Positions 19,554 to 28,455 of a DNA stretch of 64,000 nt are shown piece after piece. The stretch is from Massilia atriviolacea (GTDB lineage: Bacteria; Pseudomonadota; Gammaproteobacteria; Burkholderiales; Burkholderiaceae_D). Made by a program: the position numbers and the translations under genes. The first letter of the stretch is position 1. Each line of letters opens with the position of its first letter. Location of the stretch: NCBI RefSeq assembly GCF_003953935.1, contig NZ_RXLQ01000002.1, forward strand, positions 124,001 to 188,000, read 5' to 3'. The notes under the pieces were generated by a model that did not search any database, was not told the origin of the DNA, and saw nothing but the letters and a program-made list of their open reading frames with translations.

Positions 19554-19849
19554 GCGCCACGCAAGAACGGGTGCTGCGCCTGGAGCCGGAGCTGACCATC
19601 TACAGCGCGGCCCAGGTCAAACAGGTCCTGGTCGACGCCCTGGTGGCGCGCGACCGGCTCACGCTCGACCTGACCGATGTGTGCGAAGTCGACAGCGCCG
19701 GCGTGCAGCTGCTGCTGGCGGCCATGCGCCACGCCGGCGCCCAGGGCGTGCCGCTGCTGCTGGCCAGCCACAGCGCGGCCGTGCAGGACGCGTTCGCGCT
19801 GCTCGGCTTCGACGCGCAGCTCGCGCCGCTCCACTCCACCGCCAACTGA
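19550..19849 (+). CDS. STAS domain protein (anti-sigma antagonist-like)
   Basis: A 99-residue stand-alone STAS domain. The motif 'EVDSAGVQLLLAAM' carries Ser49 at the position that is phosphorylated in SpoIIAA/RsbV-type antagonists. It is translationally coupled to cheY and followed by cheA after 13 bases. STAS proteins in chemosensory loci may act as adaptors or phosphoacceptors; no matching anti-sigma kinase is in the window. Together with the RsbQ-like gene it gives this locus a general-stress (Rsb) flavour. Confidence 0.85.
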   Translation: MSATQERVLRLEPELTIYSAAQVKQVLVDALVARDRLTLDLTDVCEVDSAGVQLLLAAMRHAGAQGVPLLLASHSAAVQDAFALLGFDAQLAPLHSTAN

Positions 19850-19862
19850 CGCGAGGCCCCGC

Positions 19863-21965
19863 ATGAATCTCGACGACGCGCTGGTCACCTTCATCGCCGA
19901 ATGCGGCGAACTGCTGCAGGACATGGAAGCGGCGCTGCTCTCCATCGGCGACGGCCAGGCCGATGGCGAAGCGGTCAACGCCATCTTCCGCGCCGCCCAC
20001 ACCATCAAGGGCTCGGCCGGCCTGTTCGGACTCGATCACATCGTCGCCTTCACCCACGTGGCCGAAAGCGTGCTCGATGTGGTGCGCACCGGCGCCTGCC
20101 CGCTCGATCCGGAACTGGTGGCCCTGCTGCTGGCCTGCCGCGACCACCTGGGCCACCTGATGGCCACGGTGCAGAGCGACGGCATGGCCGAGGACCTGTC
20201 CCTGACCGAGGCCGGCAAACCCTTGCTGGTGCGCCTGCAGCGCTACCTGGAGCCGTGCGCCGCCGCGCCGCAGGCGGCCAGCGACCTGTGGCGCATCTCC
20301 CTGCGTTTCGGCCCGCCGGTGCTGTGCAACGGCATGGACCCGATGTCCTTCCTGCGCTACCTGGGCACCATGGGCAGCATCGAATGCATCGAGACCTTGA
20401 GCGAAGCGCTGCCGCCGCTGGCCGAGATGGACCCGGAATGCTGCTACCTGGGCTTCGAGATCGGCCTGCGCAGCAGCGCCAGCAAGGCCGATATCGAAGG
20501 CGTGTTCGAATTCGTGCGCGACGACTGTCAAATCGCCATCGCGCCGCCGGCCAGCACCGTGTCGGACGCGATCCGCCAGATCGAAGCCAGTCCCGATACC
20601 CCCGAGCGCCTGGGCGACACCCTGGTGCGCACCGGCAGCGTCACGCGCAACGAGCTGGCCAGCGCGCTGCACCAGCAGGCCAGCGGCGACCCGGGCCGGC
20701 CGATCGGCGAGATCCTGATCGCCCAGGGCGCGGCCGCCGCGCCGGTGGTCGAAGCGGCGCTGGCGCGCCAGGGCAAGGCGCGCGACGCCCGTGGCCTGGA
20801 CGGCAGCAGCATCCGGGTCGACGCCGAAAAGCTGGACCGCCTGATCAACCTGGTGGGCGAATTGATCATCACCACCGCCAGCGCCAACCTGATCGCGCGG
20901 CGCGCCCGCAACGTCCAGTTCCAGGAATGCAGTTCGACCCTGTCGGCGCTGGTGGAAGAAGTGCGCAACAGCGCGCTGCAACTGCGCATGGTGAAGATCG
21001 GCGCCACCTTCAACCGCTTCCAGCGCGTGGTGCACGACGTGGCGCGTGAACTGGGCAAGGACATCGCCCTGCACGTCAGCGGCGAAGACACTGAACTCGA
21101 CAAGACCGTGGTCGAGAAGATCGGCGACCCGCTCACGCACCTGGTGCGCAACGCCATGGACCACGGCATCGAGGCGGCCGAGTTGCGCCTCGCGCGCGGC
21201 AAGCCGGCGGCCGGCGCCATCGCCCTGCATGCCTACCACGACTCGGGCACGATCGTGATCGAGGTGGCCGACGACGGCGGTGGCCTGAACCGCGAACGCA
21301 TCCTGGCCAAGGCGATCGAGCGCGGACTGGTCGAACCGGGCCGGGTCCTGACCGATCCGGAAGTGTTCGCGCTGGTGTTCGAGCCGGGCTTTTCGACTGC
21401 CGAAAAAGTCACCAACCTGTCCGGGCGCGGGGTCGGCATGGATGTCGTCAAGCGCAACATCACGGCGCTGCGCGGCACCGTCGGCATCGACAGCATCGAA
21501 GGCCAGGGCACCACCGTGACGGTGCGCCTGCCGCTGACGCTGGCGATCATCAACGGCTTCCAGGTCGGGGTGGGGCGCTCGGTCTTCGTGATCCCGCTCG
21601 ACATGGTCGACGAATGCGTGGAACTGCGCGCCGAAGCGGGCCACGATTTCGCCGACCTGCGCGGCCAGATCCTGCCGCTGCTGCGCCTGCGCCAGCTGTT
21701 CGCGGTGGACGGCGTGCCCGGTCCGCGCCAGAGCGTGGTGGTGGTCAAGTACGCCGGCCAGCGCGTGGGACTGGTGGTCGACACCCTGCTGGGCGAATCG
21801 CAGACGGTCATCAAACCGCTCGGCAAACTGTTTCAAAAGCTCGATTGCATCAGTGGTTCGAGCATCCTGGGCAGCGGCGAAGTGGCGCTGATCCTCGACG
21901 TGCCGGCGCTGCTGCGCGCGGCTCCCGCAGCGGCGGCGCCTCAGGCAGAGGCACTTATGCACTGA
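19863..21965 (+). CDS. cheA: Chemotaxis histidine kinase CheA
   Basis: A 700-residue kinase. HPt with His46 ('[13 protein letters not shown]'), an intermediate region (about 140-320), dimerisation helices (about 330-390), HATPase ('[12 protein letters not shown]', '[13 protein letters not shown]') and a C-terminal CheW-like domain. The region between HPt and dimerisation domain is unusual: after a variable part it holds two repeats beginning at Arg249-Leu-Gly and Pro280-Ile-Gly that resemble the MshEN 'RLG..L...G......L..AL..Q' pattern. The ATG at 19863 follows GCGAGG; an upstream in-frame extension is rejected because it overlaps the STAS gene. Confidence 0.94.
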   Translation: MNLDDALVTFIAECGELLQDMEAALLSIGDGQADGEAVNAIFRAAHTIKGSAGLFGLDHIVAFTHVAESVLDVVRTGACPLDPELVALLLACRDHLGHLMATVQSDGMAEDLSLTEAGKPLLVRLQRYLEPCAAAPQAASDLWRISLRFGPPVLCNGMDPMSFLRYLGTMGSIECIETLSEALPPLAEMDPECCYLGFEIGLRSSASKADIEGVFEFVRDDCQIAIAPPASTVSDAIRQIEASPDTPERLGDTLVRTGSVTRNELASALHQQASGDPGRPIGEILIAQGAAAAPVVEAALARQGKARDARGLDGSSIRVDAEKLDRLINLVGELIITTASANLIARRARNVQFQECSSTLSALVEEVRNSALQLRMVKIGATFNRFQRVVHDVARELGKDIALHVSGEDTELDKTVVEKIGDPLTHLVRNAMDHGIEAAELRLARGKPAAGAIALHAYHDSGTIVIEVADDGGGLNRERILAKAIERGLVEPGRVLTDPEVFALVFEPGFSTAEKVTNLSGRGVGMDVVKRNITALRGTVGIDSIEGQGTTVTVRLPLTLAIINGFQVGVGRSVFVIPLDMVDECVELRAEAGHDFADLRGQILPLLRLRQLFAVDGVPGPRQSVVVVKYAGQRVGLVVDTLLGESQTVIKPLGKLFQKLDCISGSSILGSGEVALILDVPALLRAAPAAAAPQAEALMH

Positions 21966-22050
21966 ATCAGGCCAGCCGCGTCAACGTGCCATACGTGCAC
22001 CACGTGCTCTGTCAGGAGCCACCGGAGTTACCTTTACAAGGAGTGAGATT

Positions 22051-23727
22051 ATGAAATTTGGAAACCTGAACATCGGCGTGCGCCTGGCCGCCGGATTCGG
22101 CCTGATGCTGGCCCTGCTGATCGCCTGCGTGCTGCTGTCCATGAACCGCATGGCCGCCGTCCAGGGCAGCCTGGAACGGATCGTCGAAGTCAATAACGTC
22201 GAGATGGGCCTGGCCACCGCGATGCGGGTGACGGTCACCGACCGCATGCTGGCACTGCGCAACGTGGCGCTGCTCAACGACGCCAACGAGATGGCGCCCG
22301 AGATCGAGCGCATCAAGCGCCAGAAAGACAAGTACGACGAGACCGAGGCCAGGCTGGCCAAGATGTTCAGCGACCTGCCCGACACCTCGCCCGAGGAAAA
22401 AGCCTTCATGGGCCGCATCAAGGAAGCCGAATCGGTCATCCTGCCCGTGATGGCCAAGGCGCTGGCGCTGGGCCAGGCCGGCAAGAGCGACGAAGCGATC
22501 AAGGTCATGATCCACGATGTGCGCCCCTTGCAGAACAAGTGGCTGGGCGAGTTGAACGGCCTGATCGACCTGGAACAGAAACGCAGCGACCAGGCGTCGG
22601 TCGATGCGCGCAAAGCCTATGAGGCCGCGCGCACCGAATTGATAAGCCTGGGCGTGGGCGCCAGCGTCGTCGGCCTGCTGTTCGCCTTCCTGATCACCCG
22701 TTCGATCACCAAACCGATCAACGTGGCGGTGGCGCTGGCCGAAAAAGTGGCCAGCGGCGACCTGACCAGCGAGATCGAAGTCACCACCACCGACGAAACC
22801 GGCAAGCTGCTGCGCGCCATGAAGAACATGAACGAGAGCCTGGTGCGCATCGTCACGGAAGCGAACAGCTCGGCCGAAGCGGTGGCCAGCGCCTCCGAGG
22901 AAGTCAGCGCCACCGCGCAGGCATTGTCGCAATCGGCCAGCGAGCAGGCCGCCGGGGTGGAACAGACCAGCGCCTCGATCGAGCAGATGACCGCCTCGAT
23001 CAGCCAGAACACCGAGAATGCCAAGGTCACCGACGGCATGGCGTCGCGTTCGGCCGAAGGCGCGGTCGAAGGCGGCGAAGCCGTGAAAGCCACCGCCGGC
23101 GCGATGAACCAGATCGCCCAGAAGATCGGCATCATCGACGATATCGCCTACCAGACCAACCTGCTGGCGCTGAACGCGGCGATCGAAGCGGCGCGCGCCG
23201 GTGAACACGGCAAGGGCTTTGCGGTGGTGGCGGCCGAAGTGCGCAAGCTGGCCGAACGCAGCCAGGTGGCGGCGCAGGAAATCAGCAGCGTGGCAGGCAG
23301 CAGCGTGGAACTGGCGCAGCGCGCCGGCAAGCTGCTCGACGAAATGGTCCCGAACATCAAGAAGACCTCCGACCTGGTGCAGGAAATCACGGCCGCCTCG
23401 GAAGAGCAGTCGACCGGCGTGAGCCAGATCAATTCGGCCATCGGCCAACTGAGCATGGCGACCCAGCAGAACGCATCGAGTTCGGAAGAACTGGCCGCCA
23501 CCGCCGAAGAACTGAGCGGCCAGGCCGAGCAGCTGCAGCAGACCATGAGCTTCTTCCGCCTGGCGCGCGACGCCGGCGGCCACGCGCGCAGCAAGCCGGC
23601 CAAGCCGGCCGCGCCAGGCAGGCGCGCGCCAGCGGCCAAGCCGGCGCCGACCCGGTTCGGATCCGGCCTGACGCTGGCGCCGGCGGCGGCGGGTGCGCCC
23701 GACGAAGCCGATTTCACCAAGTTCTGA
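22051..23727 (+). CDS. Methyl-accepting chemotaxis protein (4HB sensor, HAMP)
   Basis: A 558-residue receptor: TM1 (about residues 10-30), helical periplasmic sensor (about 31-190), TM2 (about 193-213), HAMP and a cytoplasmic domain with the tip '[20 protein letters not shown]'. The tail after residue 500 is Ala/Pro/Lys-rich and ends 'DEADFTKF', with no CheR-binding pentapeptide. It lies in the che operon between cheA and cheW, so it is the main dedicated receptor. AAGGAG lies 8 bases upstream of the ATG. Confidence 0.93.
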   Translation: MKFGNLNIGVRLAAGFGLMLALLIACVLLSMNRMAAVQGSLERIVEVNNVEMGLATAMRVTVTDRMLALRNVALLNDANEMAPEIERIKRQKDKYDETEARLAKMFSDLPDTSPEEKAFMGRIKEAESVILPVMAKALALGQAGKSDEAIKVMIHDVRPLQNKWLGELNGLIDLEQKRSDQASVDARKAYEAARTELISLGVGASVVGLLFAFLITRSITKPINVAVALAEKVASGDLTSEIEVTTTDETGKLLRAMKNMNESLVRIVTEANSSAEAVASASEEVSATAQALSQSASEQAAGVEQTSASIEQMTASISQNTENAKVTDGMASRSAEGAVEGGEAVKATAGAMNQIAQKIGIIDDIAYQTNLLALNAAIEAARAGEHGKGFAVVAAEVRKLAERSQVAAQEISSVAGSSVELAQRAGKLLDEMVPNIKKTSDLVQEITAASEEQSTGVSQINSAIGQLSMATQQNASSSEELAATAEELSGQAEQLQQTMSFFRLARDAGGHARSKPAKPAAPGRRAPAAKPAPTRFGSGLTLAPAAAGAPDEADFTKF

Positions 23728-23738
23728 ACGGGGGCATC

Positions 23739-24269
23739 ATGAACCAACTGATCCAGAACCGGGCCGGGGCTGCGGCCGGCGCGCCGCCGGCAGCGGCGGC
23801 GCCGACCCAGTACCTGACCTTTACCCTGGGCGGGGAGACCTTCGCCATCGGCATCCTGGGCGTCAAGGAGATCATCGAGTACACCAGCCTGACCGACGTG
23901 CCGATGATGTCGGACTGCATTCGCGGCGTGATCAACCTGCGCGGCTCGGTGGTGACGGTGATGGACCTGTCGGTGCGCTTCGGCCGGCCGTCCACGCCGG
24001 TGACCAAGCGCACCTGCATCATCATCGTCGAAATCGACGACGGCGAAGAGCGCCAGGTGATCGGGGTGGTGGTCGATGCCGTCAACGCGGTGCTGGAGAT
24101 CGCCCCCGGCGACATCGAACCGCCGCCGGCCTTCGGCGCGCATATCCGCAACGACTACATCGCCGGCATGGGCAAGATCAACGGCCGCTTCGTGATCCTG
24201 CTCGAAATCGGCCAGGTCTTCGCCGGCCTGCAGACGGACGACGCGGCGCTGGCCGCGCCGGACCAGTAA
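23739..24269 (+). CDS. cheW: Chemotaxis adaptor CheW
   Basis: A 176-residue CheW: an Ala/Pro-rich N-terminal extension of about 25 residues, then the SH3-like fold ('YLTFTLGGETFAIGILGVKE', 'VPMMSDCIRGVINLRGSVV'). It couples receptor tips to CheA. It sits 11 bases after the receptor gene and its TAA abuts the cheR ATG with no gap. Confidence 0.93.
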   Translation: MNQLIQNRAGAAAGAPPAAAAPTQYLTFTLGGETFAIGILGVKEIIEYTSLTDVPMMSDCIRGVINLRGSVVTVMDLSVRFGRPSTPVTKRTCIIIVEIDDGEERQVIGVVVDAVNAVLEIAPGDIEPPPAFGAHIRNDYIAGMGKINGRFVILLEIGQVFAGLQTDDAALAAPDQ

Positions 24270-25100
24270 ATGACGCGCCATTCCCACCAGGAGCTGCGGC
24301 CCGGGATCAGCCAGGCCGAATTCGTCCAGTTCCAGCGCTTTATCTACGACGCCGCCGGCATCACCCTGTCGGACGCCAAAAAGGCCTTGGTCAGCGGGCG
24401 CCTGGCCAAGCGCCTGGCGCACTGCGGGGTAGCCAGCTACGGCGAGTATTTCCGCCTGCTCGACAGCGGATCGCACAAGGACGAGGTGCAGGAAGCGATC
24501 GACCTGCTGACCACCAACGAGACCTATTTTTTTCGCGAAGCGAAGCACTTCGACCTGTTGCGCGAGCGCGCCCTCAGTCCCCAGCGCCCGCGCGGCGAGG
24601 CGTTCCGGGTGTGGAGCGCGGCCTGTTCCAGCGGCGAGGAATGCTACAGCATCGCCATGGTGCTGGCCGACTGCCTGGGCGAGCGGCCGTGGGAAATCAT
24701 GGGTTCGGATATCTGCACCAAGGTGCTGCACAAGGCTCGCATCGGGCACTATCCGATGGAACGCGCGCGCCATATTCCCCAGCCCCTGCTGCGCAAGTAC
24801 TGCCTGAAAGGCCAGGATGCGCAGGAAGGCACCATGCTGGTCGAGGCGAGCCTGCGCCGGCGCGTGCAGTTCGGCCAGGTCAACCTGAACACGGCGCTGC
24901 CGCAACTGGGCCAGTTCGACATGGTCTTCCTGCGCAACGTGATGATCTATTTTAACGGCGACACCAAGCGCCAGGTGGTCGACCGCATCGGCGCCCTGCT
25001 CAAACCCCACGGCTGCCTGGTGATCGGCCTGGCCGAGTCGCTCAGCGACACCGGCGCCATGGTCAAGTCGCTGGCGCCGTCGATCTACGTGAGGGCGTGA
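24270..25100 (+). CDS. cheR: Chemotaxis methyltransferase CheR
   Basis: A 276-residue SAM-dependent glutamate methyltransferase. The N-terminal helical domain (about 10-80) is followed by 'TTNETYFFREAKHFDLL' and the SAM-binding 'WSAACSSGEECYSIAMVL', then 'FDMVFLRNVMIYFN'. It methylates receptor glutamates during adaptation. The ATG directly follows the cheW stop. Cluster order R-D-B with 4-base spacing or overlap indicates one operon. Confidence 0.94.
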   Translation: MTRHSHQELRPGISQAEFVQFQRFIYDAAGITLSDAKKALVSGRLAKRLAHCGVASYGEYFRLLDSGSHKDEVQEAIDLLTTNETYFFREAKHFDLLRERALSPQRPRGEAFRVWSAACSSGEECYSIAMVLADCLGERPWEIMGSDICTKVLHKARIGHYPMERARHIPQPLLRKYCLKGQDAQEGTMLVEASLRRRVQFGQVNLNTALPQLGQFDMVFLRNVMIYFNGDTKRQVVDRIGALLKPHGCLVIGLAESLSDTGAMVKSLAPSIYVRA

Positions 25101-25104
25101 ATGC

Positions 25105-25584
25105 ATGCCGGATGCCAGCGTGATCGATATCTTCCTGCAGCCCGGTGATTTTTTCGTCGGCGACGCGGAGTTTCGCGTACGGACCCTGCTCGGGTCGTGC
25201 GTGTCGATCACCTTGTGGCAGCCGGACGCGCGCATCGGCGCCATGTCGCATTTTTTGCTGCCGGGGCGCAGCAAGGGCGCCCAGCCCGACGCCCGCTACG
25301 GCAACGATGCGCTGGACCTGATGCTGTCCGGCCTGCGCGCGCAGGGGGTGCAGGCAAGCGACTGCCAGGCCAAGCTTTTCGGCGGCGGGAACATGTTCCC
25401 CAGCCGCCGTTCCGAGCGTCCCGCCATCGGCATGCAGAACGGCGCGGAAGCGCGCGCGCTGCTGGCCGCGCATGCGATCCCGCTGCTGTCGGCCTGCCTG
25501 TACGGGGTCGGCCACCGCCAGATCATCTTCGACATCGCCAGCGGCGACGTCTGGTCGCGCCAATTCGAGAAAGTGGAGCAATGA
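25105..25584 (+). CDS. cheD: Chemoreceptor glutamine deamidase CheD
   Basis: A 159-residue CheD. It carries the catalytic Cys32 ('[12 protein letters not shown]') and His49 ('[12 protein letters not shown]') of the Cys-His-Thr deamidase family, and '[10 protein letters not shown]'. It converts receptor glutamines to glutamates. It starts four bases after cheR and overlaps cheB by 4 bases. Confidence 0.93.
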   Translation: MPDASVIDIFLQPGDFFVGDAEFRVRTLLGSCVSITLWQPDARIGAMSHFLLPGRSKGAQPDARYGNDALDLMLSGLRAQGVQASDCQAKLFGGGNMFPSRRSERPAIGMQNGAEARALLAAHAIPLLSACLYGVGHRQIIFDIASGDVWSRQFEKVEQ

Positions 25585-26651
25585 ACCGCATCAAGGTATT
25601 GATCGTCGACGATTCCGCAGTGGTGCGCCAGGTGGTGGCCGGGGTGCTCGCCGCCGACCCGCGCATCGAGGTCCTCGGCGCGGCGGCCGACCCGCTGCTG
25701 GCCATCGAATACATGCGGCGCCAGTGGCCGGACGTGATCGTGCTGGACCTGGAAATGCCGAAGATGGACGGACTGACCTTCCTGCGCAAGATCATGACCG
25801 AGCGCCCGACGCCGGTGATCATCTGCTCGACCCTGACCGAGGCCGGCGCGCGCGTGACCATCGACGCGCTGGCCGCCGGCGCGGCGGCCATCATCCAGAA
25901 GCCCAAGCTGGGCCTGAAGTCGTTTCTGAGCGCGGCGTCCGACGACCTGACCAGCGCGGTGCTGAGCGCGGCGCGCGTCAACGTGGCGGTGCTGGCCGGC
26001 CGCCGACCGCCGGCGCCGCCCCAGCCGGTGGCCAAGCTCAATGCCGACGCGGTGATCGCGCCGGGAACCGGCGGCACCCTGATCCAGACCACCGAGCGGG
26101 TGGTGGCGATCGGCACCTCGACCGGCGGCACCCAGGCGCTCGAAGTGGTGCTGGCGGCGCTGCCGCGCAACGCGCCGGGCATCGTGGTGGTCCAGCACAT
26201 GCCCGAAAAATTCACGGCGGCGTTTGCCGAGCGCCTGAACAGCGTGTGCCGCATCACGGTGGTGGAGGCGGCGCACAATATGCGGGTGCTGCCGGGGCAG
26301 GCCCTGATCGCCCCCGGCGGCAAGCACATGCTGATGCGGCGCAGCGGCGCGCAGTACGTGGTCGATGTGGTGGACGGGCCGCTGGTGAACCGTCACCGGC
26401 CGTCGGTCGACGTGCTGTTTCGCTCGGTGGCAAAGTGCGCCGGGCCGAATGCGACAGGGATCATCATGACCGGCATGGGCGACGACGGCGCGGCCGGCCT
26501 GCTGGAGATGCGCAGCGCCGGCGCGCGCACCATCGCGCAGGACGAGGCCAGCTGCGTGGTGTACGGCATGCCCAAGGAGGCGGTCAAGCGCGGCGGCGTG
26601 CAGCACACGGTGGCGCTGGACGCGATCGCCCGCTCGATCACGGCGGTGTAG
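25581..26651 (+). CDS. cheB: Chemotaxis methylesterase/deamidase CheB
   Basis: A 356-residue CheB: receiver with Asp56 ('[13 protein letters not shown]'), linker (about 135-160), and the methylesterase domain with '[10 protein letters not shown]' (catalytic Ser), '[17 protein letters not shown]' (His) and '[14 protein letters not shown]' (Asp). It starts at the ATG overlapping the cheD stop. It ends the operon; the M56 gene on the other strand begins only 10 bases on, with no obvious terminator. Confidence 0.95.
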   Translation: MNRIKVLIVDDSAVVRQVVAGVLAADPRIEVLGAAADPLLAIEYMRRQWPDVIVLDLEMPKMDGLTFLRKIMTERPTPVIICSTLTEAGARVTIDALAAGAAAIIQKPKLGLKSFLSAASDDLTSAVLSAARVNVAVLAGRRPPAPPQPVAKLNADAVIAPGTGGTLIQTTERVVAIGTSTGGTQALEVVLAALPRNAPGIVVVQHMPEKFTAAFAERLNSVCRITVVEAAHNMRVLPGQALIAPGGKHMLMRRSGAQYVVDVVDGPLVNRHRPSVDVLFRSVAKCAGPNATGIIMTGMGDDGAAGLLEMRSAGARTIAQDEASCVVYGMPKEAVKRGGVQHTVALDAIARSITAV

Positions 26652-26661
26652 AGACAGGCTC

Positions 26662-27927
26662 TCAGTTCAGCATCCAGACATACTGCATGTCCATCCAGGA
26701 GGAGACGGGCTTGCCGTTTTCCATGCCGGGCTTGAACCGGCACTGCATGATTCCCTCGCGCGCAGCCTGGTCGAGCAGTACATGGCCGCTCGATTTCTTG
26801 ACGCGCGAGTCGTTCACGCGCCCGTTCGGCCCGACCTTGAACGACAGCGTCACCGTGCCCGTGTGTTCCGCCTTGAGCGACGATGCCGGCCACACCGGCT
26901 TGGCGCAGCTGGAAAAATCGGCGACGGCTTTGACCTTCGCCAGTACCGGCTGGACCCTGGTCCGGCTCTCGGCGGCGTGCGCGTACAGGCTGAAACAGGC
27001 GGCGGCCAGTCCCAGCGCGGGCAGGGCGGCCTTCCAGTCGAGCGCCTGGCGCGCGGGCTTGACCAGGCGCCGCACGCGCGCCACCAGGTCGCCGCCGCTG
27101 GCCGCCAGCGCCAGGTGGTGGCTGGAGAATTGCAGGCGTTCCAGTTCGGACAGCGCGCGCGCCAGGCGGCGCGGCTCGCCCAGGTGGCGCGCCGCCAGGT
27201 CGTCGGCGATCTGTTCGCGCTCGACCCGGATGCGGCCTGAAATCCACCACACCGCAGGGTGGTAGAACAGCACGATCTCGGCTGCGTTCTGGGCCAGGTT
27301 GACCAGGTAGTCGAAGCGCCGGATGTGCGCCAGTTCGTGCGCCAGCAGCGCTTCGAGCAGGTCGGGCGGCATGCCGGTCATGAGCGAGGCGGGGATGAGC
27401 ACCAGCGGGCGCAGGGTGCCGATGGTCAGCGGGCTGTCCAGGTTGTCGACCACGCGCAGGCGCACCGTGCGCCTGATGCCGAAGGCGGCGGCCATGCGGG
27501 CGGCGCGCGCCTGCCATGCGGCGCCGGCCGGCGGCGCGCCGGCGGCGCGGCCGATCCATGCCAGGCCGGCCGCCATGCGCAGCGCCAGCAGCGCGGCGCA
27601 GACCGACCAGAAACCGACGATCCACAGCAGCTGTTCCTGCAGCCAGGCGGCCAGGCTGGCGTCGTCGGCGGCCGCCGCACCGGTCATCCGGGCGCCGAAG
27701 CGCACCGCGGCGGCGCCGGCGCCGCCGTCCTGCAGGCGCGCCAGCAGGTCGGCGGCGGGCCACAGCACGCAGGCCAGCAGCGCCGCGCAGGCCACGTTGT
27801 AGCGGTATTCGGGACGCGTGTTGCGCATCAGGGCCAGCAGGACGGCGCTGGCGCAGCCGATCAGCACCCCCTGCCAGCTGAAGTGCAGCAGGGTCCAGCC
27901 GATGCTGTCGACCAGGGAGCGCGTCAT
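26662..27927 (-). CDS. BlaR1-like M56 peptidase with a C-terminal TonB-like domain
   Basis: A 421-residue inner-membrane protein. TM helices lie near residues 15-35, 45-62 and 97-125. The zinc metalloprotease motif His197-Glu-Leu-Ala-His201 lies in 'LLAHELAHIRRFDYLVN'. A further TM near 318 is followed by a periplasmic TonB-C-like domain ('VWPASSLKAEHTGTVTLSFKV'), replacing the penicillin-binding sensor of classical BlaR1. It overlaps the BlaI-type repressor gene by 4 bases. It probably senses an envelope signal and inactivates the repressor. The ligand is unknown; the energy-transducer label would be misleading because no ExbB/ExbD-type partner is near. Confidence 0.88.
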   Translation of the reverse strand: MTRSLVDSIGWTLLHFSWQGVLIGCASAVLLALMRNTRPEYRYNVACAALLACVLWPAADLLARLQDGGAGAAAVRFGARMTGAAAADDASLAAWLQEQLLWIVGFWSVCAALLALRMAAGLAWIGRAAGAPPAGAAWQARAARMAAAFGIRRTVRLRVVDNLDSPLTIGTLRPLVLIPASLMTGMPPDLLEALLAHELAHIRRFDYLVNLAQNAAEIVLFYHPAVWWISGRIRVEREQIADDLAARHLGEPRRLARALSELERLQFSSHHLALAASGGDLVARVRRLVKPARQALDWKAALPALGLAAACFSLYAHAAESRTRVQPVLAKVKAVADFSSCAKPVWPASSLKAEHTGTVTLSFKVGPNGRVNDSRVKKSSGHVLLDQAAREGIMQCRFKPGMENGKPVSSWMDMQYVWMLN

Positions 27928-28307
27928 TTGTCGTCTTCCTTGAGCATGTTCTCGATCTCCTCGCGCTCTTTTTTGCTGATGCCGCTGCGCAGGGCCGCCA
28001 TCACCAGCGCCTTGGCCGAACCGGAAAACGCCTTCTGGATCAGGTCCTTGAGCAGATTGGTCTGCAGCGAATCCTGCGCCTGCGCCGGCGCATACACGTG
28101 CGAGCGTTCGCTTTCGTCGCGGATCAGCAAGCCCTTGGTGTGCATGATCTGCATCAGGCGCAGCACCGTCGCATACGTCACCTCGGGCCGGTCCTTGAGG
28201 ATGGCCTGGTGGACTTGCTTGGCGGTGGCGGCGCCGAGCGGCCACAGGGTCTGCAGGAGATCGAGTTCGGCCGCTGTCGGCTTGGGCGGGGCGGGCAGTT
28301 TGGGCAT
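27924..28307 (-). CDS. BlaI/MecI-family repressor
   Basis: A 127-residue winged-helix repressor: 'PTAAELDLLQTLWPLGAATA', 'VTYATVLRLMQIMHTKGLL' and a C-terminal dimerisation helix ending 'ENMLKEDDK'. The ATG at 28305-28307 gives the normal family start; longer reading adds 28 unrelated residues. It is the first gene of a repressor/protease pair. A dyad matching its expected operator lies 43 bases upstream (28350-28365), so autorepression is likely. Confidence 0.92.
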   Translation of the reverse strand: MPKLPAPPKPTAAELDLLQTLWPLGAATAKQVHQAILKDRPEVTYATVLRLMQIMHTKGLLIRDESERSHVYAPAQAQDSLQTNLLKDLIQKAFSGSAKALVMAALRSGISKKEREEIENMLKEDDK

Positions 28308-28349
28308 GGCGTGTTTTTCATTGAAGGACAAGCAGCAGCTTAGCGTATC

Positions 28350-28365
28350 TAGACTTTCGTGTCTA
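28350..28365. promoter_or_regulatory. BlaI-type operator 1 (repressor gene promoter)
   Basis: TAGACT-TTCG-TGTCTA: two 6-base half sites, one imperfect, separated by 4 bases. The same dyad occurs three more times (28426, 31666, 31720), always in a divergent promoter region near the blaI-like gene. This copy lies upstream of the repressor gene. Confidence 0.75.
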
Positions 28366-28425
28366 ACTAAAAATCTCGCTGGGTCATGCAATATCGATTG
28401 TCCATGGCGGCACTTCGACTTAACA

Positions 28426-28441
28426 TAGACATCATTGTCTA
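28426..28441. promoter_or_regulatory. BlaI-type operator 2 (ABC permease promoter)
   Basis: TAGACA-TCAT-TGTCTA, a perfect dyad 14 bases before the ATG of the permease gene at 28456. Binding here would block transcription or the start region of that gene. The two operators in this 148-base gap are 60 bases apart. Confidence 0.78.
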
Positions 28442-28455
28442 TATTGGGAGGGCGT

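Noticed and set aside
26662-28307. Classical beta-lactam resistance regulator pair (BlaR1/BlaI)
   Set aside because: The M56 protein has a TonB-like periplasmic domain in place of a penicillin-binding domain and no beta-lactamase gene is near.
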